Assembly: GCF_004216755.1 (NCBI RefSeq)
Contig: NZ_SGWZ01000003.1
Location: 1-64,000 of the forward strand
DNA from: Kerstersia gyiorum
Lineage (GTDB): Bacteria; Pseudomonadota; Gammaproteobacteria; Burkholderiales; Burkholderiaceae_B
Direction of reading: 5' to 3'
DNA: 64,000 bases
Both the position numbers and the translations under genes were made by a program. Positions 18,256 through 27,025 of this stretch are shown piece after piece. The notes under the pieces are model-generated. The model was not told where the DNA came from. It saw nothing but the letters and a program-made list of their open reading frames with translations, and searched no databases. Position 1 is the stretch's first letter. The number at the start of each line of letters is the position of its first letter.

Positions 18256-19014
18256 TCAGGCGAAAGCGCGCACCGCCACCCCTGCCTGTTGCAAGGTATC
18301 GCGTACCGCGCGCGCCATGGCCACGGCATCCGGGCTGTCACCATGCACACAGATGGAATCCGCCACCACCGGCGCCAGGCTGCCGTCCACGGCCTCGATC
18401 ACGCCTTCCTCAGCCAGACGCAGCATGCGCCTGGCCACCAATCCCGGATCATGCAACACGGCGCCCGGATCGCGGCGTGACAACAAGGTTCCCTGGGGCG
18501 TGTAGGCACGGTCGGCAAAGGCTTCTGCCATTGTGCGCAGGCCTGCATCGGCCGCCCACGCTGCCAGCGGCGAACCAGCCAGCACCACCAGCGTCAGGCT
18601 GGTGTCTATGGCCCGGATGGCTGCGATCACCGCCATGGCCTGGCGCTTGTCATGCGCAATGGTGTTGTAGAGCGCGCCGTGCGGCTTGACGTAGCGCACC
18701 GCCAAGCCAGCAGCCCGGGCCAGCCCCTGCAGCGCCCCGATCTGGTAAATCACGCCTGCCGTCAGGTCGGCACTGGCGATATCCATATTGCGCCGGCCGA
18801 ATCCGAGCAGGTCAGGATAGGCGACATGCGCGCCCACAGTCACGCCACGCCGGCGCGCTGCCTCCAGGGTTGCCAGAATGCCGGCCGGGTCGCCAGCATG
18901 ATAGCCACAGGCGACATTCGCACTACTGACAATGTCTAGCATGGCAGCGTCGTCACCCATTTTCCATGCGCCCAGGCTCTCGCCCAGATCGCTGTTGAGG
19001 TCTATGGTCTTCAT
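18256..19014 (-). CDS. pxpA: 5-oxoprolinase subunit A (LamB/YcsF family)
   Basis: The 252-residue protein begins [20 protein letters not shown], the family signature, and contains [12 protein letters not shown] and the metal-site region [10 protein letters not shown]. It acts in the cytosol with PxpBC to convert 5-oxo-L-proline to L-glutamate. AAGGAA precedes ATG 19014. A gap of 133 nt separates it from pxpBC on the same strand, so they probably form one operon pxpA-pxpBC-carboxylase. Confidence 0.93.
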   Translation of the reverse strand: MKTIDLNSDLGESLGAWKMGDDAAMLDIVSSANVACGYHAGDPAGILATLEAARRRGVTVGAHVAYPDLLGFGRRNMDIASADLTAGVIYQIGALQGLARAAGLAVRYVKPHGALYNTIAHDKRQAMAVIAAIRAIDTSLTLVVLAGSPLAAWAADAGLRTMAEAFADRAYTPQGTLLSRRDPGAVLHDPGLVARRMLRLAEEGVIEAVDGSLAPVVADSICVHGDSPDAVAMARAVRDTLQQAGVAVRAFA

Positions 19015-19148
19015 TCTATTTTTCCTTGTGCAGGCCGCATGACTGCTGTTGCCGATCATAGCTGACGCCCGCGTTGCCGGAGAAGGACGCCGTCGCCGCG
19101 GTGTGAGGAAAAACGCCGCGCCATTTGTTGTATTTTCCAGACCACTAT

Positions 19149-19163
19149 TGATAATAAGTTTCA
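19149..19163. promoter_or_regulatory. Fur box upstream of fecI
   Basis: TGATAAT-A-AGTTTCA matches the 7-1-7 Fur consensus TGATAAT-n-ATTATCA at 12 of 14 symmetric positions. It lies about 130 nt upstream of the sigma factor start, next to a TATAGC/CATAAA -10-like region. Iron repression of the fecI-fecR-receptor unit is inferred. It could also influence the divergent pxpA. Confidence 0.6.
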
Positions 19164-19289
19164 TTTTCTATAGCATAAAGAATTGGACAGCACGCATCTC
19201 CAATCGCCAGGCAAGCCTACCTGATTCATACGACTTGTCCTTGCCGCTCCATCGTTCCACCGAACTGCTCCTTACGCCACTGCCAGACC

Positions 19290-19820
19290 ATGTCGCGCCA
19301 GGCCTCCGCCGACCACAGCACTATTGAATGCCTTTACCGTGCGCATTATGGCGAGCTATTCCGCTGGCTGGCGCGCAAACTGGGCAACCCCAGCCAGGCG
19401 ACCGACCTCGCACAAGACACATTCGTGCGCATGCTTTCTCGCAACCAGGTCCAACCGCTGGACGGCCAGACACTCAAGGAACCACGCGCCTACCTGAAGA
19501 CCATTGCCAATGGCCTGGTCATCGACTTCTGGCGCCGCCAATCGCTGGAGCAGGCGTATCTGGATGCCCTGGCGCAACAGCCCGAACCAATGGCGCTGTC
19601 TCCCGAAGAGCACACCCTGATTCTCGAAACCCTGCAGCAGCTCGCCAGGCTGATCGAAGCCATGAAGCCCAAGGCCCGCACCGCCTTCCTGATGGCCCAG
19701 CTCGACGGCATGAGCTACACCGAAATTGCCGGCCAGATGGGTATTTCCGTGCGCACGGTGGAACGCTATATGGCAGACGCACTGTTCCACTGCCACCAGT
19801 TGATGCAGCGTTCGGCATGA
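19290..19820 (+). CDS. fecI: FecI-like ECF sigma factor
   Basis: A 176-residue extracytoplasmic-function sigma factor of the iron-starvation class. Region 2 is seen in LFRWLARKLGN-ATDLAQDTFVRML and DFWRRQ; region 4 in MSYTEIAGQMGISVRTVERYMADAL. It should direct RNA polymerase to the neighbouring receptor gene when the receptor and FecR signal ligand. Its stop overlaps the fecR start (ATGA), and a Fur box lies upstream. Confidence 0.93.
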   Translation: MSRQASADHSTIECLYRAHYGELFRWLARKLGNPSQATDLAQDTFVRMLSRNQVQPLDGQTLKEPRAYLKTIANGLVIDFWRRQSLEQAYLDALAQQPEPMALSPEEHTLILETLQQLARLIEAMKPKARTAFLMAQLDGMSYTEIAGQMGISVRTVERYMADALFHCHQLMQRSA

Positions 19821-20812
19821 GTATCGCCATGTCCACGGGCAACGAGAAACTGGAAAAACAGGCGATTCTCTGGCTGGTACGCCTGCAATCCCAGCCCGGC
19901 GATGCCAGCCTGCAGCAAGCCTGTATGAACTGGCGCCAGCGCCATCCCACCCATGAGCATGCCTGGCAGGCGGTACAGTCTTCCTACAGCCAATTGCGCC
20001 AGCACGTGCAACAGGTTCCCTCCGGATTGCCGGTCAGCCCGTCCACGCTGCTGCACCGATCGACCAATCGCCTGTCACGCCGCCGTGCGTTGGGACAATT
20101 CGGCAGCCTGCTGGCGCTGGCCGTTCCCGCAGGCTGGATCGCACACGAATACACCCCTTGGCAGCGCCTGCGCGCCGACCACGCCACCAGCATCGGCCAG
20201 CGCGCCCTGCTCACACTGGACGACGGCTCGCGCCTGCACCTCAATACCGATAGCGCGATACGCCTGCGTTTCGGCCCGGACGAACGCCTGATTCTGCTGG
20301 ATCGCGGCGAGATCAGTCTGAACAGCGTCACGGCCCGGCACGACACGCCGTTCATGCCCTTGCGCGTGGAAACCCGTGACGGCAGGCTGGACGCCAGGGC
20401 CAGCCACTTTTCCGTGCGCCAGCTGGCTAACGGCAGCCAGTTGCATGTAGAAACCGGAACGGTCCCGGCGCAAGGACGGCACATGCCGACCCCGACGCTG
20501 GCGCCCGCCCCCGGCGACTACCTACTGACTGCCGCTGCGGCCCGGCCCATCGCCAATCCGGGCATGGACATGCTGGCCTGGACCGAAGGCCAGCTGGTCG
20601 CACAGAACATGCTGCTGTCGGACTTCCTGGCGGAAGTCGGACGCTACCGCCACGGACGCCTGGACTGGACGCAGGAGATCGCCTCGTTGCGTATTTCCGG
20701 AACGTATCAATTGCGCGATACGGACAGCCTGCTGGCCTTGCTGCCACGCGTCCTGCCGGTGGAAATCGGCCAGCGCACACGTTACTGGACGACAGTAAGG
20801 GCCCAGGCCTGA
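19817..20812 (+). CDS. fecR: FecR-like anti-sigma/signal-transducing protein
   Basis: A 331-residue transmembrane sigma regulator. The N-terminal cytoplasmic domain (AILWLVRLQ, WRQRHPTHEHAWQAV) binds the sigma factor. One membrane segment follows near residues 92-112, preceded by SRRRALGQFG, which resembles a twin-arginine export motif. The periplasmic FecR domain (LLTLDDGSRLHLNTDSAIRL) and a C-terminal STN-contacting domain complete it. The position between fecI and the STN-bearing receptor fits cell-surface signalling. Confidence 0.9.
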   Translation: MSIAMSTGNEKLEKQAILWLVRLQSQPGDASLQQACMNWRQRHPTHEHAWQAVQSSYSQLRQHVQQVPSGLPVSPSTLLHRSTNRLSRRRALGQFGSLLALAVPAGWIAHEYTPWQRLRADHATSIGQRALLTLDDGSRLHLNTDSAIRLRFGPDERLILLDRGEISLNSVTARHDTPFMPLRVETRDGRLDARASHFSVRQLANGSQLHVETGTVPAQGRHMPTPTLAPAPGDYLLTAAAARPIANPGMDMLAWTEGQLVAQNMLLSDFLAEVGRYRHGRLDWTQEIASLRISGTYQLRDTDSLLALLPRVLPVEIGQRTRYWTTVRAQA

Positions 20813-20947
20813 AACCTGTCGGCGCGCGTTGCCATTGCCGTCCGGCTATCGCCGGAATAGGAATGGAAATGAATCGCGTAGAAATTTTTGTCGGGTTTTG
20901 CATTTTCGTACGGCATAGAAGGAAAGACACTTCCGGATCTTGCCGTC

Positions 20948-23782
20948 ATGCCCCTCCATCCTCCTGGCCGACAGTCAGCCCCTACACTCCGCACCGCGCC
21001 CGGTGCGCGCTCCCGCGCCTTCAGTCTTTGCCCGCCGCTGGCGCTGGCAGCGGCACTGGTATTGGCCTATCCGCAGCAGCCGGTACAGGCTCAGGGACAA
21101 AACAGCGCCAATAGCGTCCAGACCTATCACATCGCTCCTGGCCCGCTTGCCGACCGCCTGAACCAGTTCGCGCGTCAGTCCGGCCTGAATCTTTCGTTCA
21201 CGCCCGAGCAGGTGCAGGGCCTGAGCTCACGCGGCCTGGAAGGCAGCTATACCGTCCGCGCCGGCCTGGAGCAACTGCTCAACGGCAGCGGACTGAGCGC
21301 ACGAGCCGGCGCCACCGGCTATACGCTGGAAGCCGCTCCCGCCACGCGCGATGGCATCTTCCAGTTCAGCGATATCGAAGTCCAGGGGGCCGCGCCTGAC
21401 GACACAGACAAGGATTTGCCGTTTCGCAGCGCCAGTTCGATGAAAGTCCTGTCTCGCGATGACATCGAACTGTTCCGCGGGACGTCCGTGGGCGATATTT
21501 TCCAGGGCATTCCCGGCGTGCTGATCGGTGAAAACCGCAACTCCGGCGGCCTGGACGTGAATATCCGGGGCATGCAGGGCCAGGGCCGCGTCCCCGTGCT
21601 GGTCGATGGTGCCCGCCAGGAAACCACGGTCTATCGCGGCTATTCCGGCGTGTCCTCGCGCAGCTATATCGACCCCGACCTGATCGGCGGCATCCTGATC
21701 GAAAAAGGCCCCACCATGTCGGCGGGCGGCGAAGGCGCCACCGGCGGCCTGGTCAGCGCCCGTACCATAGGTGCAGATGACATCCTGCGCGACGGGCAGA
21801 CCTTCGGCGTGCGCGTGCGCGGGCAGATGATAGGCAATAACAGCGGGTCGGCGCCGGAACCCGGCACGCCCTCCGGCTACTTCCTGCGCGGCGGCGGCGT
21901 GGACAACGGCGCCTGGCGCATCAACTGCTCCAGCCCGGAAATCTGCAATGAAGCCAGGCCCGGCGGCGGTACCCATGCCATGCCGCGCCGCTTTGCCTCC
22001 AACGAAGGGATGGACCGACCGGACTGGTACAAGCCCAAGAGCTGGGCGGGCAGCATTGCGCTGGCGCAGCGCTTCGCGGCGGTGGACCTGGTGGCGGCCT
22101 ATGCACGCCGCGAACAGGGCAACTATTACGCCGGTACGCACGGCCCTACGCCGTACGTCGATTTTTCCGACCAGCGCAAACTGCCTTTCTATACGGAAGT
22201 CCGTCCCGAACTGCAGGGGGCCACGCGTTTCCGTGGCGGCGAACGCATTGCCAATACCAATTTCGAAAGCGAATCGACCCTGGTCAAGGCAAAGTTCCTG
22301 CTGCCCGCCGACCACGACCTGGAACTGAGCTGGCTGCGCTATGACAGCAGCTACGGCGAATTAATGCCGTCGCAATTGCTGTGGACCAATGATATTGCCC
22401 AGACCAACAACAGTCATGTCACGGCCAATACCTATACCAGCCGCTACCGCTGGACGCCTGCGGACAATGCCTTCTTCGATGTGAAGGCCAACCTGTGGCA
22501 TACCAACACCAAGAGCAATAACGATCTTTATGCCGTCTCCGGCGATTTCGCCAGCGGCATCACGACGGAATCCAGCAACGTCACCGAGCGCTACAAGCGC
22601 ACCGGCTTCGATATCAGCAACACCTCGCGCTTCGACGTCTGGGGCATGCCGGAATGGCGCTACGGCTTCTCGCTGCAGCGCGAAACCGTGGGCCCGGACG
22701 GCAAGGCCGGCAATGGCACGGACATCTTCGGCACAGACGGCGATGCCCGTGCCGGCGAACGGCGCGAGTACAACCTGTTCACCGCCATCAAATGGGAAGT
22801 GCTGCCTTCCCTGACGCTGGATGCCGGCCTGCGCTACAGCCGCTACAAGTCCGAAGATCACAAGGCCCAGACGCCGGCCGCCGGCAGTGCCTGGTGCGAA
22901 GCCGTTGATGCGTTCGGCAAATGCCTGCCGGTGTTCTACAGCAGCCGCAACAGCGGCTCCACGCCGCTGGCCAGCCTGACCTGGGAACCTACGGACGGCT
23001 TGCAAGTGTATCTGCGCTACGCCGAAGCAATCCGCATGCCCAGCCTGTTCGAAAATACCAGCGGCTTCTCCGTCGCTCCGACCATCGGCGCAGACCTCAA
23101 GCCCGAGCATGCCTACAACCGTGAAATCGGCATGAACCTGCTGCGCGACGCGGTGTTCACCGACACCGATAAGCTGCGCGTCAAGCTGGCCTATTTCAGC
23201 AACACCACCTCGGACTACCTCACCCGTACCGTCAGCTACGGCTGGGAAGATACCGACAGCCGCAACGTCTTCCGCATGCGCAACATCGACAAGGTCAGCG
23301 TGCGCGGCGCCGAATTGTCGGTGGAATACGACGCCGGCGTGTTCTTCTTCGAAGCCGCAGGCACCCGCTACAACCATATCGCGGTCTGCGAGCATGCTTC
23401 CTACCGGCGCTATGACTGCACCGACTACGGCCTGGCCAACAGCTACGTCACGAACATGATTCCGCCGCGCTGGCATGCCTCGTCGCGCATCGGCACCCGG
23501 CTGTTCGACCGCCGCCTGATGCTGGGTGTGCGCGGCACGTTCATGGGCCAGCGCAACATGCCCACCGCCTTCGACGACACGCGCAATGGTTTCCTGCGCC
23601 CCGTGCCCTGGCATTCGTACCGGATCTTCGACGTGTTCGCCACCTATCGCGTCAACGACAACATGAGCGTGGACTTCAACATCGACAACATCACCGATCG
23701 CTATTACCTGGATGCACTGAGCCTGGGCCTGGTCCCCGCGCCCGGCCGTACCGCCAGGCTGGGCGTCACCCTGCAATTCTGA
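20948..23782 (+). CDS. TonB-dependent outer-membrane receptor, heme/hemophore type, with STN signalling domain
   Basis: Of 944 residues, a long signal peptide (to about 48, VQA-QGQ) is followed by an STN domain (57-125), which contacts FecR, then the plug (from about SMKVLSRDDIELFRG, with DVNIRGMQGQGRVPVLVDG) and a 22-strand barrel ending in a terminal Phe. RYAEAIRMPSLFE and DLKPEHAYNREIG resemble the FRAP/NPNL regions of heme receptors, and the C-terminus (LDALSLGLVPAPGRTARLG) is of the hemoglobin/HasR type. The substrate is therefore probably heme or a heme protein, not certain. ATG 20948 has only a weak ribosome-binding site. The next gene begins 22 nt on. No heme transport or storage genes are adjacent. 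Confidence 0.85.
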   Translation: MPLHPPGRQSAPTLRTAPGARSRAFSLCPPLALAAALVLAYPQQPVQAQGQNSANSVQTYHIAPGPLADRLNQFARQSGLNLSFTPEQVQGLSSRGLEGSYTVRAGLEQLLNGSGLSARAGATGYTLEAAPATRDGIFQFSDIEVQGAAPDDTDKDLPFRSASSMKVLSRDDIELFRGTSVGDIFQGIPGVLIGENRNSGGLDVNIRGMQGQGRVPVLVDGARQETTVYRGYSGVSSRSYIDPDLIGGILIEKGPTMSAGGEGATGGLVSARTIGADDILRDGQTFGVRVRGQMIGNNSGSAPEPGTPSGYFLRGGGVDNGAWRINCSSPEICNEARPGGGTHAMPRRFASNEGMDRPDWYKPKSWAGSIALAQRFAAVDLVAAYARREQGNYYAGTHGPTPYVDFSDQRKLPFYTEVRPELQGATRFRGGERIANTNFESESTLVKAKFLLPADHDLELSWLRYDSSYGELMPSQLLWTNDIAQTNNSHVTANTYTSRYRWTPADNAFFDVKANLWHTNTKSNNDLYAVSGDFASGITTESSNVTERYKRTGFDISNTSRFDVWGMPEWRYGFSLQRETVGPDGKAGNGTDIFGTDGDARAGERREYNLFTAIKWEVLPSLTLDAGLRYSRYKSEDHKAQTPAAGSAWCEAVDAFGKCLPVFYSSRNSGSTPLASLTWEPTDGLQVYLRYAEAIRMPSLFENTSGFSVAPTIGADLKPEHAYNREIGMNLLRDAVFTDTDKLRVKLAYFSNTTSDYLTRTVSYGWEDTDSRNVFRMRNIDKVSVRGAELSVEYDAGVFFFEAAGTRYNHIAVCEHASYRRYDCTDYGLANSYVTNMIPPRWHASSRIGTRLFDRRLMLGVRGTFMGQRNMPTAFDDTRNGFLRPVPWHSYRIFDVFATYRVNDNMSVDFNIDNITDRYYLDALSLGLVPAPGRTARLGVTLQF

Positions 23783-23804
23783 TTCCGACCCCGAGGAACC
23801 TTCA

Positions 23805-26468
23805 ATGAAACCCACTATCCGCAATCTTGCGTTGAGCCTCGGTGCCGCGCTGGTTCTGGCCGCCTGCGGCGGCGGCAACGGCGCGTCCGACGACTGGACC
23901 GGCAGCGACACGAGTGCCACCACGCCGGTCGCCAATGCCGGCACAGCGCAATCCGTGCAGGTTGGCGCAACCGTGACGCTCAATGGCGGCGGCAGCACTG
24001 CCGCAACCAGCTACACCTGGACGCTGGTGAGCAAGCCCGAAGGCAGCAATGCCGTCCTGAGCAAGGCAGACAGCGCCACGCCGAGCTTCGTCGCCGACCT
24101 CGCCGGCCGCTATGAGCTGGACCTGGTGGTCAGCAACGCATCCGGCAGCAGCAACCATAGCCGCGTGCTCGTTACCGCTGGCAGTACGGAGCCTATCGCC
24201 GCAGGCCCCACCGATACCGTCAATGCCCTGGTCAATGGCTGGGCGCAACTAGACGGCAGCGACAGCACGCCGCCGGCAGGGGGCGACGTACAGGGCATGA
24301 GCTACAACTGGAGTGTCACCGATCCCAACGGCAAAGCCGTACAGCTTTTCGACGCCTATTCAGCCAAGCCCGGTTTCACCCCGGACATCCCCGGCGTGTA
24401 CCTGGCACGGCTGGTCGTCACCTACGGCCGCAAGAGCAGCAACGAGTTCGTGATTTCCATTCACGCTTCTCAGGCCAATACACAGCCGGTCGCCTTGGCA
24501 GGCGGCCCCTATACGGGCAGCACGGGCCAAGCCATCAAGCTGGACGCCTCGAACAGCTATGATGCGGACGGCGATACCCTGCAATACAGCTGGCGCTTAT
24601 CGCCCTATCTCGCCAATGGCCCCCAGACCGCCTACGCGAATGTCCAGCTGAAAAACGCCGACACGGCCACCCCGACCTTCTCGGCAGATATTGCTGGCTC
24701 CTACAACCTGGACCTGTACGCCTTCGATGGAACGAGCCTCAGCTCGCCCGCACGTGCCACCGTCACCGTGAGCAGTCCTGAAGGCGCCGCCAACACTCCG
24801 CCCGTCGCCGTGCTGCGCGACTACTATCCGCTGAATGAAGCGGAGCTGTTGAGCGCCAGCAAAACCAGTTCTGCCTACATCTACTTTTTCAGCGATTCCT
24901 ATGACAAGGATGGCAATAGTCTGACCTACAAATGGGAATGGGGTGATACGCCGGCTGGCTTCACCCGTCCCGACGTCAGCGGCTACACCGGCCGCAACAC
25001 CTTGAGCTTCCGTCCGACCACCACTGGCGACGCAACGGGCAGCCCGGTCGAGGGCTACTACACCATGTACCTGACCGTCAATGACGGTCAGGTGGACAGC
25101 CAACGCACCTCCCAGACCGTTCACGTACGCAGTGGCGCCAACCGCCGTCCGCAAGCTGTGGTCAGTACCGATACCAGCAGTGTCATGACCGGCATCGAAG
25201 CATGGTTCGACGGCACCAAGAGCTCCGACCCGGACGACGGCACCTATGGCATGAAATACCAATGGCGCTGGGCCATGAAACCGTCCAGCAGCCAGGCGGA
25301 ACTCAAGCACGCCAATGAAGCGCGCGCCAGTTTCGTGCCAGACGTCGCTGGCGCCTATGAAGCGGAGTTGATCGTCTACGACAGTACGGGCACGCCCAGC
25401 CGCGCCTCGGAATGGACGGATTATCCGAAGGTCGGCAAAGTGATGGTCAAGGCCAGGAACAATCCCCCTGTGGCGCGTTTCATCGGAACCACGCCTGGTA
25501 CGCTGGATGAAGAGGCAGGCATCTACCGCTACACCCTGATTACCAACGGCACCAAGGCGCAGGATGGTCTGGCTTGCGACTTCGGCAACCTGGCATCCAC
25601 CAAGCTGGGCTGGGGCAATACCCTCAAGATGGGTGACGTCGAAAACCTGATCATCCAGGCGACGGCGCTAGACCCCGATGGCGATCAGCTCTACTACCGC
25701 CTTTCCGTCGAACAACCGTCTGGCAGCAATATCCAGCCGTCGTTCAGCAATCCGGTCGAGTTCAACCGCATGTCGCTGAAGATCTGCAATATAGACGTTC
25801 CGGGAGACTATAAATTCACCCTGCAGGTGTCCGATGGCTCGGAACTGACCGAGGTTCAGCGCTTGGTGGTACGCGTCGAACCAGCACCGGCGGATGCCTC
25901 TGCCCTCACACTGGAATCCCTGCGTGTGGAAGGCGCATCCGGCTACGAGGAAGTCGTCGGCGAACAGGACCCCAACAGCTTCAATACGGTGAGCCGTCTC
26001 GATGGCCGCACATCTTCACTGGACCTTGGCACCTCCCCCAACGACATGGCGGGCAGGCAGGCGTTCTACAACGACTTCAAGAACGGCGGCACCGTGAAGT
26101 ACTACCGTCTGACGGCTGTCGGCAAGGACTTCCCCATCAGCGATGTCTCGACGAGCGTCAAGCAGTTCATGCCCAGCGATGGCAAGACGCCCGCCCACTA
26201 CAGCAGTGACTTCGAAAATGCTGCGAACTACCAGCCACGCTTCGAAGGCCTGCCCAATGTCATCAAGGCCGGAGAATCAGTCGTCTTCAAGATGGTCCTG
26301 CCCCCGATGCCACCGCAACGCGCAGAAAAACCGGCATTCTGGGACAGTGACCGCAACTTCGATACCTACGACTTCAACTTCTCGTTCTCCAGCACGGAAA
26401 TCTCGCAGCCGGTTCAGTATGGCGTGCAGGTCTATGTCCCGCTGACAGGTTGGAACTGGGGCAAGTAA
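23805..26468 (+). CDS. Large PKD-repeat lipoprotein, possible partner of the TonB receptor
   Basis: An 887-residue lipoprotein. The signal peptide ends LVLAAC with Cys21, and Gly at +2 predicts outer-membrane location. Tandem immunoglobulin-like (PKD) repeats begin near residues 40, 125, 225, 329, 445 and 551, each with a PPVA-like entry and a YxWxx strand (YTWTLVS, YNWSVTD, YSWRLSP, YKWEWGD, YQWRWAM). The last 180 residues are not recognised. GAGGAA precedes the ATG, only 22 nt after the receptor stop. Co-transcription suggests a ligand-capturing or accessory protein for the receptor; this is inference. Confidence 0.82.
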   Translation: MKPTIRNLALSLGAALVLAACGGGNGASDDWTGSDTSATTPVANAGTAQSVQVGATVTLNGGGSTAATSYTWTLVSKPEGSNAVLSKADSATPSFVADLAGRYELDLVVSNASGSSNHSRVLVTAGSTEPIAAGPTDTVNALVNGWAQLDGSDSTPPAGGDVQGMSYNWSVTDPNGKAVQLFDAYSAKPGFTPDIPGVYLARLVVTYGRKSSNEFVISIHASQANTQPVALAGGPYTGSTGQAIKLDASNSYDADGDTLQYSWRLSPYLANGPQTAYANVQLKNADTATPTFSADIAGSYNLDLYAFDGTSLSSPARATVTVSSPEGAANTPPVAVLRDYYPLNEAELLSASKTSSAYIYFFSDSYDKDGNSLTYKWEWGDTPAGFTRPDVSGYTGRNTLSFRPTTTGDATGSPVEGYYTMYLTVNDGQVDSQRTSQTVHVRSGANRRPQAVVSTDTSSVMTGIEAWFDGTKSSDPDDGTYGMKYQWRWAMKPSSSQAELKHANEARASFVPDVAGAYEAELIVYDSTGTPSRASEWTDYPKVGKVMVKARNNPPVARFIGTTPGTLDEEAGIYRYTLITNGTKAQDGLACDFGNLASTKLGWGNTLKMGDVENLIIQATALDPDGDQLYYRLSVEQPSGSNIQPSFSNPVEFNRMSLKICNIDVPGDYKFTLQVSDGSELTEVQRLVVRVEPAPADASALTLESLRVEGASGYEEVVGEQDPNSFNTVSRLDGRTSSLDLGTSPNDMAGRQAFYNDFKNGGTVKYYRLTAVGKDFPISDVSTSVKQFMPSDGKTPAHYSSDFENAANYQPRFEGLPNVIKAGESVVFKMVLPPMPPQRAEKPAFWDSDRNFDTYDFNFSFSSTEISQPVQYGVQVYVPLTGWNWGK

Positions 26469-26483
26469 GTCCTTCTGCTTCGC

Positions 26484-26512
26484 AAGGAAGGCGGTCGGGC
26501 ACGGCCTTCCTT
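26484..26512 (+). terminator. Stem-loop after the PKD lipoprotein gene
   Basis: AAGGAAGGC (26484-26492) pairs with GCCTTCCTT (26504-26512) 15 nt after the stop codon. There is no T-run, so it is a weak terminator or 3'-end structure; a much stronger terminator follows at 26643-26675. Confidence 0.4.
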
Positions 26513-26546
26513 GTGGATAGATCGCCCAGGAGGCGTCACAGCCAGA

Positions 26547-26580
26547 GTTTCCACAACTTCTGTGAATAACCCTGTTGGCA
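26547..26580. repeat. 34-bp DnaA-box repeat, copy 1
   Basis: GTTTCCACA-ACTTC-TGTGAATAA-CCCTGTTGGCA. The right arm is the exact complement of the DnaA-box form TTATTCACA. It matches copies at 37072, 37985 and 38220 over the right arm and the GTTGGCA tail. The interval 26469-27025 holds no gene. Confidence 0.75.
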
Positions 26581-26642
26581 GACCTCAGATGATGAAAAAA
26601 AACGCTGTTATTTCAAGCATCTGGAATTCCCTGCTCAAAAAA

Positions 26643-26675
26643 GACACAGTCCGGCTCCGGACCGTGTCTTTTTTT
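26643..26675 (+). terminator. Strong bidirectional-looking intrinsic terminator
   Basis: GACACAGTCCGG (26643-26654) pairs with CCGGACCGTGTC (26657-26668) with a single mismatch, followed by seven T (26669-26675) and preceded by six A. It may end the fecI-to-lipoprotein transcript or an unannotated short RNA from the 26580-26640 interval. Confidence 0.8.
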
Positions 26676-26804
26676 CTTGCAATGCACAAATTGTGGAAAA
26701 AACACTGTTCATGCGAACAGTTCCTGCAAGCCTTCCCATGAGACTGTGGATATCTTGCAGTGCCTGCATGGATGCCGTCAGGCCTGTGCGCAGCCAAATC
26801 CAGT

Positions 26805-26838
26805 TTACACACACACATTGTGAACAACCCTGGGAACA
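26805..26838. repeat. 34-bp DnaA-box repeat, divergent copy 2
   Basis: TTACACACA-CACAT-TGTGAACAA-CCCTGGGAACA keeps the 9-5-9-11 spacing of the family but has several substitutions. Direct copies of GAGCAAACAT follow at 26863 and 26890, and a -10-like TACAAT at 26948-26953 could serve the downstream gene cluster. Confidence 0.5.
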
Positions 26839-27025
26839 TCCTTTGGGCATTCCGTGAACAATGAGCAAACATGCGGCTTTCCAGGCCGTGAGCAAACATT
26901 GCGCAATCCACAGGCAGCTGCATGCACGGAATCTTGGGCGCCGGACATACAATTTGAGATAATTGAGATCGGTCCCGCTGCCCGCTTTTCTTGCCTTGCG
27001 GCGACAGCAGGATTAGAAAGCAGGC

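Noticed and set aside
22361..23998. 545-codon minus-strand frame under the TonB receptor
   Set aside because: Shadow of the receptor barrel codons; low-complexity Gly/Val/Ala/Glu composition and no motif.
26705..26720. SOS (LexA) box CTGT-N8-ACAG
   Set aside because: A motif with eight fixed bases is expected about once by chance in 64 kb, and no DNA-repair gene follows within 300 bp; kept only as part of the gap description.
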